DNA of 64,000 nt, from NCBI GenBank assembly GCA_015680685.1, contig MNCI01018082.1, positions 474,845-538,844 of the forward strand. The letters are read 5' to 3'. The first letter of the stretch is position 1; each line of letters opens with the position of its first letter. The notes under the pieces are model-generated. The model worked only from the letters and a program-made list of their open reading frames with translations, was not told the DNA's origin and made no database searches. The DNA comes from Gnetum montanum (Eukaryota; Streptophyta; Gnetopsida; Gnetales; Gnetaceae). A program made the translations under genes and the position numbers. Below are positions 1-9,764 of the stretch, one piece after another.

Positions 1-786
1 CTGTGATTGAACAGTGATGGCAATCTGTTGCCTTGCAAAGGGTTGCACCGGATTTTTCACCGAGCGGGTTAGAGGTGTGGTATGAGGTTGCACTTGGGGG
101 ATGAAATAGGACGTAGTGGATGCAGGTACCACCGATGGAATGCTAATTACATGTGGCGATGAGGTTGCCCCCGTGTTATTCTAAGATGGTATTTGCACTT
201 GCAAGACCGATGATTGTGTAGTGACCTGTGGGATGACAGGAATGTGGGTTTGGGCGGTTGTGACTGAGTTGAGAGGGGCGGCTTCCCCGGTGAAAGGAAA
301 TAGGGGATTTATGTATGTGTGGGGGCTGAGGGTATGATATGAATCCGCATGTTCAGACTGGGCTACGAATTCATCTTCCTCCTCTTCCCTGTTTTGTGGT
401 TCTAGCATGGACCGTGTAGCCTGACTCCTAGCCATAACTAGTTGAGTCAGGAGTTCATGATAATACTCGGTCAAGGGGATAATGTCGTAGGTGGTAGGGA
501 TGAAATCTTGATCCCCTCTATGGACTAGCTCAAAATTTTGTTTTGCCTCAATCTCGGCTCAGCTAAGGGCAAGCTTTGCCTGGATCTTACCACAGATGAA
601 ATTATATTCTTCAGGAGTCACGATGGTGAATACAGGATCTTTGCCCTGTAATCTCAATGAACGACATGATGGTCCCTGAGGTCCTATGGCACCAGAAGCT
701 AGTCCAGTGGTGGCAATGGGGTTTATAGATGTGGCACCCGAGTCGGTGGTGATCATAGCGGCAGTGGTTGCATATGCGGAATCCAT
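1..786 (-). pseudogene. Element A gag, N-terminal part, runs off the left edge
   Basis: This is the N-terminal part of the gag polyprotein (structural protein of the particle) of a Tat/Ogre-type Ty3/gypsy retrotransposon. The frame starts at an ATG at 784-786 (MDSAYATT...) about 235 bp after the primer-binding site. It stays open to base 1 except for a TGA at 559-561 and a TAG at 181-183, both in the same frame. It is rich in Thr, Ser, Ala and Pro. An acidic stretch (REEEEDEF) follows a segment (IPLTEYYHELLTQL) that matches the gag of e2 near 5,040-5,110 (IPLTETF, LDQLIQL). The major capsid domain would lie beyond the window. Few stops and retained CpGs suggest one of the younger copies here. 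Assignment rests on position after LTR and PBS plus similarity to e2. Confidence 0.7.
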
Positions 787-1019
787 TTTTTAGATAAGTT
801 AATGACAAGAAACGACGGGATCTAAAAGGTGACGGCCAAACAGAACTATGATTGGGCTTGCTACCCTGTAGGATTCCAAAGGAATCATTGCTGTGACCAA
901 TCTACACCTCACAATTTTTTTCGTAAACTTCCCTAGAGGTATTACGTCTACGTTTTTATGGACGTGGGTATAGATCACTTATAGGGCTACCCGTAAAATA
1001 TGGATCGAAGCTTTATCGA
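787..1019 (-). other. Element A untranslated leader
   Basis: Sequence between the primer-binding site and the gag start of element A, read on the minus strand. No coding potential or RNA structure stands out. Confidence 0.5.
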
Positions 1020-1036
1020 CCCTCCTTCTAGCACCA
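1020..1036 (-). other. Element A primer-binding site, tRNA-Asn type
   Basis: On the minus strand TGGTGCTAGAAGGAGGG lies six bases after the LTR end ...ATTACA. It is complementary, with one C-to-T change, to the 3' end of plant tRNA-Asn as I remember it (...CCTCCTTCTAGCGCCA). Element e2 has the same site after its LTR. The match to tRNA-Asn is from memory and should be checked by alignment. Confidence 0.7.
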
Positions 1037-1785
1037 GAAAATTGTAATGACGGAAAACATTGGCCACTGGAAAATACCGAATGAAACCCGTGTACATAGT
1101 CTTAACCATGAATCCGTGCGAGGGCCGTGCTGGAGAAAACGAATCCGCGGTGCCCTGAACGGTCTTGTTGATCGGATAGGGACTTACTCAATCAGTAAAT
1201 TGACAAATATTACTATAATATGTGTATTGGATATTCCAAGAAACAATTTGATTTGATAAATCGTAAAAGGAGTAGAAAATGATGTAAATAAACTGAAATA
1301 GCGACAACGTCAAGACGACAAGGAAGATTGTCTTTAAGACAAATGTGCACTTCCAAGATCTATGTTTTGACCCGAAGGTGGATTGTATATAAAGTTCCAA
1401 TGGCAAATTCCACTTATCTTGTGCGGAGCATACACAAAATAACAAGAAAATTACTCAACAAGGAGTACAGAATGAAGCTCGGTCTACCTCGTAAGCCAGA
1501 GATGGGCTGCAAGGAAGGTCAAGCTCTGACATCTATCGATCAATTGTTTCTGATCAATAAACCTTGCAAACTGCACCAGATGATCTTTCGATCTCTAATA
1601 TGCTCCTTTTGCCTTCGATAGTCTTTGCTCAAAATTTCCAATGATAGCCAATGGAGAGAACTGTATCTTCGCCAAAGGACTAATCGCTCCTGTTGCCAAT
1701 GCTCAAGCAAATGTCTCTATCTCTACTAAAAGATGATGCTGCCAAAAGTCGAAGATGCCTCCTTCTGATTCCTTCATCAACTGGA

Positions 1786-1795
1786 GTATTTATAG
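1786..1795 (-). promoter_or_regulatory. TATA box of LTR A
   Basis: CTATAAATAC on the minus strand, about 750 bp from the LTR end. The e1 LTR has its TATA box at nearly the same distance from its end (about 770 bp), so this is probably the U3 core promoter. Confidence 0.6.
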
Positions 1796-2154
1796 GTTCG
1801 GTAGTACATGGAGAAGGCACGACCCTAATGACACGTGTCTCGAACCTTCAAAATACCGTTGACTTGGTAAACTTTATGTTGAAATTGGTCATGTCACATC
1901 ACATTTCTGGGAAGGGGAGCAAAGTACGCTGTCGACCACATCCGCTAAAGCTGCTTCATGATTATGCACAATACGCTCATCAGTGTATTGTGCGTGTGGA
2001 TAGAAAATGCGTATCTGGTACTACTTTAGCTGAATTTACGCTGTATTACACTTGTTTACGCTTCGTTGCATGGCAGAGCATAATAGAGCATGGAAGTAGT
2101 TGATTCAAGCTATTTTACGCTTATTCACGCTGTTTTACGCAAATTACGATTTTC

Positions 2155-2170
2155 TACGCTACGTAGCGTA
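2155..2170. repeat. 16-bp perfect palindrome in LTR A U3
   Basis: TACGCTACGTAGCGTA, a perfect palindrome in a cluster of TTACGCT/AGCGTAA motifs. Related TAGCATAGC clusters occur in the U3 of e1 (22,980-23,460) and e2 (2,690-3,130 and 35,510-35,790). Confidence 0.85.
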
Positions 2171-2573
2171 ATGAGCGTAAAGCGACCAATCTATAAAAAA
2201 GAAGAAATCAATCTGTCGTGCTTCCTTTGACTCTGACTTTGCTTTTCTTGAAGCTCGTTACGCTGCTCTATGTAACGGAGCGTAAATTCAGCCCTGAATA
2301 AAAGACTTGGTGGAATATGTGACAAGTCTTTCTGATATCGGGTTATGTTAAATAGAGTTACGCTGAACGACACTACGCTATGTTGCGTAATGTAGCGTAA
2401 AGACAGAAAATAAAGTAAGGTCCAAATTTGGAGGAAACTTGCAGACTCGATGCTGCATGCCTCTTTTCCTTGTTTTGTCTTTTGAATTCCTGTTGCGAAC
2501 CTTTGACGAATCGTGAATCTCCACCTGAGGCCGATTCACAATTTCTACGGTGTTTCAGCTTTGCCCTTACCTC

Positions 2574-4332
2574 TGAAACACCACCAAATTTGGGCAATAG
2601 TACTACAATGGCAAATTTATCTAAGTGTCAACTCAAGGAAAATGTTTGTAAGTGTTCAACCCATGATCCCACTATTGGGGCTATTCTCTAGAGTGTAGCT
2701 AGTGTAGCATGCAACAAAACCAAATTTTTAAAAAAATTTAAGTGTTAAACAATAGCTACAAAAATTTTTCTAAGTGTTTTGCTATGCTTACATCCCTCTT
2801 GCTATGCTCTCCAATGTAGCAGCACTCTGGTGGCTAGTCTACACTAGTGTTAAGCCAAACGTTGCCAAGATAACTCATCATGGAAAAAGCATTTGGTAGA
2901 TTTTTTAACTCTTGAAACTATCCCTCTCACTACGCTCTCGAGCATAGCTAGTGTAGCAAGAATAAGAATTACAATTTTTTCTAGATTTTTCTAAGTGTCT
3001 GTGCTATGCTCTATCCCATCTTGCTATGCTCTGTAGCATAGCAAGTGCAACATCATTGGGCTTCAATTTTTACAAGAATTTCCCAACTATTCTGCTATGC
3101 TCTAGAGTGTAGCTAGCATAGCAACAAGAAATACCTTTAGAAGCTTTTAGAGCTCAACAAAGATCTTCATTCTAGCTCCAACACTCCCTTGACAAGTAGG
3201 ATCAGCAACTTGCACTCTTTTTGTACCTCCCCCTCTATGTCCCAANACAACTTGCACTCTTTTTGTACCTCCCCCTCTATGTCCCAAAATTGTACCTACA
3301 CTCAATCCCAATCGAAAGAGCGGAGAATGCAGTCCCAAAGCATAGCGTCCAAATTGCACTATTTTACACTGTTTGTAGGTATATTGTGGTCTTGACACAT
3401 GTAGTCTTAGCAATGTAGCCAATCTGGTAGTCTCTCAAGGTCAAGTGGAGCATATCAAAGCATAGCACCAGTTGCTCCACTGGGAGCATAGCAAAGGTCA
3501 GCATAGCCTCACCTATCCCTTTGCCACTTGGCACTTAATCTGCACTTTGTGCTAACCTTAAGCCTATGAATACCCTTACATTCCACACTCTAGGGATTGG
3601 CATTTCATTCTAGCAGTAGGAATTTGAAGCATTTGGCTAGAAAATCTAAGTAGTAGTTAGCATCTTAGAGCATCATTTGGCACTCAAAACACCTTGAGCA
3701 CCTCATACATTGGAGCATATTAGCACCTTTGTGTCCCACTTAGCACTGTAGCACACCGCAAGCCCACAGGACACTATGGCAGCCAGCCTAGCAAGCATGA
3801 ACCTTGCAGTGGACATTAGTATTCACCCCAAGACACCTCAAAGACTCTGGCTACACTACTACTGCACCTATCTATACCACTACGTACCTTTGCAAAGCTC
3901 ATTTGTAATTGCTACGCTCCCCATCCGGGGTGGTATCATCCTTTCTTTCTTCCAAACCCCTTTGCATTTTAAGCATTTTCTCCATTGAATTTTAAGTATT
4001 TTCTTTGACATTCAACATCACATTCACACTTTTTTTTTCATTATTTTACATGCTTTTTACACACTTACACCATCATTCTCATGCTGCAAGACCATACTAC
4101 GCTTAGGCCTAGTTTTCCTTGGTACTACCGAGAACATCGTCAATGCTTGCATTTTCTACTAGTTGTGCTCGATACATTAGTTGAAGCTAGTGAAGTTCCT
4201 ATTCAATCAACAAAACCATCTAGGGAAATTTGCCTTCATTTCCCAGCAAAGGCCCTAGCACAAAGGTAGGGTCAAGGCTGTGTGCCTGTGAATCCCTTGG
4301 TGTTCCAGCCATCGATGTTTTTTATCATCACA
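2574..4332 (+). repeat. Element e2 5' LTR
   Basis: Starts TGAAACACCACC and ends ...ATCATCACA just before the primer-binding site. Several blocks match the 3' LTR at 35,430: the first 60 bp, the weak TATA region (CTATGAATAC at 3,564-3,573; CTCATAAATAC at 35,892), and the block around GGGGTGGT near 3,930 and 36,335. The U3 carries TAGCATAGC-type motifs. A single N at 3,246 sits between two copies of a roughly 40-bp stretch and looks like an assembly join. Short open frames in here are chance. Confidence 0.85.
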
Positions 4333-4338
4333 ATTTTC

Positions 4339-4355
4339 TAGTGCTAGAAGGAGGG
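4339..4355 (+). other. Element e2 primer-binding site, tRNA-Asn type
   Basis: TAGTGCTAGAAGGAGGG lies six bases after the LTR end, as in element A (TGGTGCTAG...). The second position has changed G to A. It fits the 3' end of plant tRNA-Asn. Confidence 0.7.
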
Positions 4356-4829
4356 CCTCATCATTTCATTCTGCATGGTAGTCTTACTTGCTCTCTGGAA
4401 ATCTATTACTAGCTTCAAACTAGTGTAGACATGACACCCCTATGGTTGTCTATGATCTAGTTGTGTAGATTTTTCCTAGTTGTCGATTCCCCTAGAACCC
4501 CACAGGATAGAAGCCAAAGTGTATCTCTCATACTTGGGCCCTAAACTCTATGTGCTAGAAAGAGCGTAACTTTCCCTTAGCATAGGAGTGTAGCAAGTGT
4601 AGCACTAGAGTTAGACATATTTTCTAGAAGCACTTTCATACTTAGTTGTTGTTTTGGCATTTCTATACTTAGCTATTTTCAGCACTCATTATATTTAACC
4701 ACTTCTTTTTCAGCATTACACTTTTTGCATTTTGTTTATAGCAGCATGAATTTGAAATAGCCTTCAACCTCTACCTTAGGCATAATTCTTATCTGACCTA
4801 TCCAGTAGGAATTCACCATTGACATCCCT
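4356..4829 (+). other. Element e2 leader, no gene seen
   Basis: Sequence between the primer-binding site and the first recognisable gag homology. It contains a few TAGCATAG/GTAGCAAG motifs near 4,580-4,600 like those in the LTR, but no readable frame. Confidence 0.4.
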
Positions 4830-6033
4830 AGAACTGGGAGGTCCATATTTGTGGGAAGGAAATCCCTCAGGCTCTGTAACCAATCTCCCGAGCACATGGT
4901 GCTCGACAAAAAAAAATATAACTTCCTTTGTGCGAAGCTCTAGGTAGGAATTCCCTTAGAATACCAAGATTTGGAGGCAAAGAAAGGTTATGAACTCATA
5001 CATCAAAGCCAAAGGGAGTACTTTCCTATCCCTAATAATCTAATCCCCCTTACTGAGACCTTTTGGTAGATGCTTGACCAACTCATCCAACTGAGTGGTT
5101 CAAATGAACACGATGTAGCAAATGACTATGAGGAACCTCTATAGGATGGGGAAGAGGAATTCAAGGCTCACTCAAAGAATGAGAATCCCTTTTATGTCTC
5201 TTTCTTACCATCCATCTCTAATGTCGCTCTTTCATAGCCTCAATCATTTGCCTTCTTTGAGGCAGCAACATCTCCCTTGTCACCACCTAAACTGATGCCC
5301 ATTGCGGCAAGCCATCGAGTGCATATACATCAAGGTGTAGGACCATCTATTACCCAACCCTTTGTGGTTTTGGCATAACTTGAGGTATCCTCTATGCTAG
5401 CATCTAGGATGTCAACTCAGCCCTATGTGCACACAATGCCAACATCCCAACCCCATGTGGGATAAGCATCGTATGTCCCACCTACCTTTGTGGCATCCCC
5501 TACAATAGCCCAAGACATAATCACATGGTGGCACCTTGCTTCCATGCCCTAGGCACAACACACGTAATAGCAGCATGTGCAACAACCTTTACAACAATAT
5601 ACTTAACAGGCATCCTACATGGTCACATAGCCTACGACGGGGCTGTGGACCACACCAACAACACAACAGGCTACACAACCAATGCAACTGAACACATCGA
5701 CACCAAGCCTAAATAAAGAATTCTAGCTTATTTAGACACTCACTAAGGAGATCAAATGGCTTAAGGCCACCTCTTCTGATATGGTCCAAGTGATGGACTT
5801 TTACCAAGATGATCCCATTAGTTCTGTTGTCCCATCACTGACCGTACCTCCTGGTGTTCAACTTCCCCAGTTCATCAAATATGATGGTGAAGGGGATCCC
5901 CATGTCTATCTAGTGACCTTTTGGTCCAAATTCTTTTTTTTTTTGCAAGTATGGCTACATACGATCACTCATGTGTTTGTCATGTCCCTAACTAGCAAGG
6001 AGCTAAACTGGTTGTACTGACCTAAATCATTGG
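4830..6033 (+). pseudogene. Element e2 gag, N-terminal half
   Basis: Decayed gag. Around 4,830-5,110 the sequence translates, with frame changes, to segments like those of element A (LEAKKGYELIHQ; NLIPLTETF). At 5,781-5,930 the capsid start is readable: VQVMDFYQDDP...FIKYDGEGDPHVYLVTFW, almost the same as in e1 at 9,919-10,051. The frame is then disturbed by a T run (5,930-5,943). Homology continues through VMSLTSKEL to about 6,033, where it stops abruptly at the LTR of element B. The rest of this gag resumes at 24,479, after a missing stretch of about 1.2 kb judged by e1. Not functional. Confidence 0.7.
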
Positions 6034-6828
6034 TGTAAGGTTGGAAGGGAAACATACACCAAGAGATCATTGGGTAGAAATGGCTGACCTTGCCTTTGCC
6101 TGAGGGCAAGCTGGAAAAGTAAACAAAGGTAGAGTTCCTTGGATGGTTTACACGCAAATCAACCAAGGACTTCCCCAAGCATAAGCTACATCTAGCACTG
6201 GGGTAATCGTAAACCATGTAAATAGGATGTAAACAAAATGCAAATAGTAACACGAAATGTAAACAAAACATACTAAATTATAAATAAAGCATAAAAAGAG
6301 CTAAAAAAAAAGCATAAACAGAGCTAAAAAATGCGTAAACAGAGATAAATAATGTAAATGGAAGATAATAATGAAACTGTATTGTATTATTTAAATAAGA
6401 ATGTGCACCGGTCAAAGTGTAGCTACATATATGGATGGCAGGTCAAGCACTAAGCCCCGGGATGATGTCTAAAGTGTTCGGATGCTAGGAGTCAAGTGTG
6501 TCTGAGCATCCTAGGTTGCTAGTCGATACTTCCTAAGCCACCAACCTTCAAAATTGTCGACCTTGTTTAAGTGAGTTCATAGGGTATTTATAGGGTTTGG
6601 TTGGGCTCAGGTGGGGAATTCTAAAATGGGATGAATGGCTGGGATTTAACAGGAAAATAGATCAAGTGACACGTGTCCAATGGATAGTTTTTCTCAGGTT
6701 GGATGTGTGTTGGCAAGAGTTGGATGTATGTCGACAAGCTACTTTCTTGACCAGATACATTGCATTTTATAATTCTTGGGTTATTTAAGCCCATGAAAGT
6801 GCATTTAATTTAGACCATGAGGGCCTAA
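6034..6828 (-). repeat. Element B 3' LTR
   Basis: On the minus strand it starts TGTTAGGCCC at 6,828 and ends ...CCAACCTTACA at 6,034. It contains a TATA box CTATAAATACCC (6,582-6,593). Its first base follows the sequence ATTTGTGGGCA, a plausible polypurine site, so it is a 3' LTR. It differs from the TGAAACACC family of A, e1 and e2, though all have TG...ACA ends. A target duplication cannot be tested because the other end is missing. Confidence 0.6.
6582..6593 (-). promoter_or_regulatory. TATA box of LTR B
   Basis: CTATAAATACCC on the minus strand inside LTR B, about 235 bp from its start. Confidence 0.5.
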
Positions 6829-6855
6829 CATGCCCACAAATGGGGATTTGCAATG
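6829..6855 (-). other. Possible polypurine tract of element B
   Basis: Minus strand CAAATCCCCATTTGTGGGCA directly before the LTR start TGTTAGG. Only the last bases are purine-rich, so this is tentative. Confidence 0.35.
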
Positions 6856-7019
6856 AAATGTACAACAAGAGAAATTCAACCCCGTCTCGCTTGACCATGG
6901 ATCGAGTGCTGCAGGATGTTGAGATGTCGATTTGAGGCTATTCGAGGCATCTCTATTTGACCAGGGCTTCCAATGTGAGTTTTCTGGGCTTCATTGTGCG
7001 TTTGAAGTGTTTTCATGCA

Positions 7020-7940
7020 AGCGTGACTAGTGGTCATGCTACAGTCACGTTGGGCGGTCATGCTGGGCGTGACCCCAACGTGACCTAAGTATGAGGCGGG
7101 AAAAATGTAATTTTTGAAACCAAATTTGGAATTTTTTGAAGCTTGTTTCTAAGTACAACTACTACCTACCTGTGTGTGATCTAGATTTGGAAATTTGAGC
7201 TTGGATGTGTCTAATTTGGAGTCGTTTTGTGTTGGTCACGTTGTGGTCATGCTCAATGTGACCTCAAAAACTTGTAATTTTGAGCTAAAATCTGGAATTT
7301 TTGAAGGTTGGGACCCATAGTTATTAATATTGAACCCTAAGGATGACTTGTACCCTTGAAATCAAGTCATTTTGACTCAGTTATAAGGCTCTAAAAGTTG
7401 GTCATGTTGTGGTCACGCCCAGCATGACTACCCACCGTGACCTATAGTGTGACCTTAAAAACTTGCAATTTTAAGCTAAAATTTGGAATTTTTGAAGGCT
7501 GGGACCCATAATTATCAATAGTGGATCCTAATGATGACTTACACCCTTGAAATCAAGTCATTTTGACTCAGTTTTAGGGCTCTAAAACTTGGTCACACTC
7601 AGCATGACTACCCAACGCAACCTGCAGTGTGACCTCAAAAACTTGCAATTTTGAGCTAAAATCTAAAATTTTTGAAGGCTGGGACCCATAGTTATCAATA
7701 GTGAACCCTAAGAATGACTTGCACCCTTGAAATCAAGTTATTTTGGCTTAGTTTTGGGGCTCCCAGAGTTGGTCACGCTGTGGTCACGCCCAGCATGACT
7801 ACCCAATGTGACCTGCAAAAATTGTGTAGTCTGGCTTGAAATTTGGACTCCTGAATGCTGAGACTTGGAGTGGACATCAGTGTCTCTTGAGGATAGCTTT
7901 CACCCTTATATTTGGACCATATTTTATTTGATTTTAAAAC
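7020..7940. repeat. Tandem repeat, about 180-191 bp unit, 4-5 copies
   Basis: ACTTG(C/T)AATTTT recurs at about 7,270, 7,461 and 7,641, giving periods of 191 and 180 bp. More diverged copies lie on both sides. Each unit has GGGACCCATAG, CCTTGAAATCAAGTCATTTT and a GTCACGC...CAGCATGAC segment. It lies in the 3' non-coding part of element B, a place where Tat elements are known to carry satellite-like repeats. Confidence 0.85.
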
Positions 7941-8189
7941 TGTTGGAGCTACTCACGCTGAGGGCAAGCTAACTTAACAGTCTGATCAAGCTGGCTTGAG
8001 CAACCTGGACTTGAGTTTCCTGCCTTAGTCAAATTTTTCCTTCCAAATGCTTGAAAGGGCTTGAGTTCTTGTTTCAAAGTGTTAGGCCAAAATTAGTGGT
8101 TTTTCATTGGCCCCTCTTTGTTGACGTCTGGAGGAGTCTACCTGAGAGGCGTTGAAAAAGAAGTGCAAAACACCATGAACAATAAAGCA

Positions 8190-8647
8190 TCAAACATTAA
8201 CTATTGACCCTTGGCTGGGTGTCATCGCACCATTTTCAAAAGTACATGGGATTGAGGGAATGTGGTTCAAGATGCAAGGGGAATCAGTTGTAACCAGGGA
8301 AGCCAAGAGTTGGTCAAGAGTGAAAATTGCTGTTGGAATTTGTTGGAGAGGAATGCATTCTTGTGAACAAGTTATGTCATTGGTCCTTGTCAACAGCTGG
8401 GTTTTCAGCAGACTCGGAACCAAGACATAGGAGTTGTGTTCTTTGGAGAAATGGGACTCTTATAGAGTATTTGCGGGGCTTGTTGTAAACAGCCAAAGCC
8501 ATGCGATGATGTACAACATGGTCTCTTTGAGACACGAGTGTAACTATTTTTCAAGACAATTGCCTTCTCGCCTGGGGCTTGTATGAGAAGAGCCAACAAT
8601 CCATGGTTTATGATGTCGACGGGGTCATGAAGATCTTTTTCGTGCAT
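8190..8647 (-). pseudogene. Unassigned ORF remnant in element B
   Basis: Two overlapping minus-strand frames (8,405-8,647 and 8,190-8,423) look like one former frame broken by a shift near 8,423. Together they give about 150 residues, starting around KDLHDPVDIINHGLLALL and going on as PSLLKTQLLTRTND. Composition is protein-like, with few low-complexity runs. I recognise no retroelement or host domain. Position between the pol end and the 3' LTR would fit an additional ORF of a Tat element, but this may also be chance in non-coding sequence. Confidence 0.3.
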
Positions 8648-8654
8648 TTTGCTC

Positions 8655-8760
8655 TTTGACCTTTTTTGTTCTTTTTCCTTTTTTTCTTGTTTGTTTCTTA
8701 TTTTCTTTTATTTTTTCCTTTCTTTGTCTTTCTTTTTCTTTTTCTCTTTGGTCTTTTTAA
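8655..8760 (-). repeat. Long purine tract (minus strand)
   Basis: About 100 bp of T with scattered C and G on the plus strand, hence A/G-rich on the minus strand. Open frames read across it as Phe-rich peptides are artefacts of composition. It may be an additional purine tract of element B. Confidence 0.6.
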
Positions 8761-8887
8761 AAGAGCTTTCTTTTATGGCTATGCTCATGTTCGAGTGCTT
8801 GCATTTTATGTCATGCATTGTGTGCTATGTTTTGCATTACAACTGCTTAGGGAGTTACAGTGTGCAATAGTGTATCAAGAGTGTTGA

Positions 8888-9309
8888 ACTAAGTGGAATG
8901 CATCTAGGGGTATAACTGAGTAGGATAATTGGGGCATGAAGGGGCAAATAGGGGATGCATCAGGAGTTGGGAATGTACTCATGAACAGATTGATTAAGCC
9001 AGTTATGTGCGTCAGGAAAAATGTGATACGTTGTCATCATGATGAAGTGCAACTATGCACAAATGCCTTAGAAGTGTCATCTTGCAAACACAACTCCAAG
9101 AAGACAAGAAAACCACATATGAAACAGTCAGTTAAACACTTTAAACAAGGAGATGGAGTCACCACATGCAATTTTCAAAGCAAACAGAATCATGAATAAC
9201 ATCAGCTTCATTAGGGCCCATGAGATGAATCATGCAACAAGTCTTTGTGGAACATGAACAACTAATTGCAATGACACATCTTTTCAAGTTTTGCCTGGTT
9301 GTTGATGAT
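8888..9309. other. No feature seen
   Basis: Non-repetitive sequence inside element B. The open frame at 8,936-9,199 resembles nothing I know. Confidence 0.4.
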
Positions 9310-9680
9310 GTCAGCAGTTTATAGTCTTAGTGGACTTTTGTGTATTAGTTTTATGTCATAACCCCTTGGACGATGCTAGTTTAGCATCATAGTGGATGGT
9401 GCATTGCTAGTTTATAGTCATAGTGGACTATGAAGAGGCAAACTAGTTTATAGTCTTAGTAGACTCTGGATGCTAGTTTTCATGTCACAGCTGACAGATG
9501 TAGCAGCTTAGTGTCATATCGGATAGAGCTCTATGGTATCAGTTTTAAGTCGTGATGCCAAGACTACTCTGTGGTATCAGTTTTAAGTCATGATGCCAAG
9601 ACTACTTTGTGGTATCAGTTTTAAGTGATGATGCTAGGACTATTCTATGCCAGTTTATAGTCATAGTGGACTGATGCTTA
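9310..9680 (-). repeat. Degenerate tandem repeats of element B 3' UTR
   Basis: On the minus strand units such as AGTCCACTATGACTATAAAC and AGTCTTGGCATCATGACTTA recur about ten times. The same type of unit, in sense orientation, follows the e1 integrase at 21,460-21,740. That is the main evidence that 6,034-9,765 is the 3' end of a related minus-strand element. Confidence 0.8.
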
Positions 9681-9764
9681 CTTTGTTTGTGTAAAGTGTG
9701 ATGCTGCATGCATGGTCATGCTACGTGCCTATGAGATCCTGCAAAAATCAACTAGGAAGAAAAC

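Larger units (their letters stand above)
1043..2557 (-). repeat. Element A 5' LTR
   Basis: On the minus strand the LTR starts TGAAACACC at 2,557 and ends ...GTCATTACA at 1,043, followed by the primer-binding site and gag. The last 70-100 bp match the end of the e1 LTR: both contain ACCGTTCAGGGCACC and a similar terminal stretch ending in TACA. A TATA box lies at 1,786-1,795. The U3 part (about 1,925-2,420) is full of TTACGCT and TAGCGTA motifs. Several short open frames in it are chance. Confidence 0.85.

Noticed and set aside
1328-2103. Plus frames of 97 and 136 codons
   Set aside because: They lie within LTR A, opposite to its orientation, and contain the U3 motif array.
7020-7940. Possible CRISPR-like array
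   Set aside because: Units of about 185 bp are repeated as a whole without unique spacers; this is a plant tandem repeat.
8649-8887. Phe-rich plus frames
   Set aside because: They read through a long T tract; composition alone explains them.
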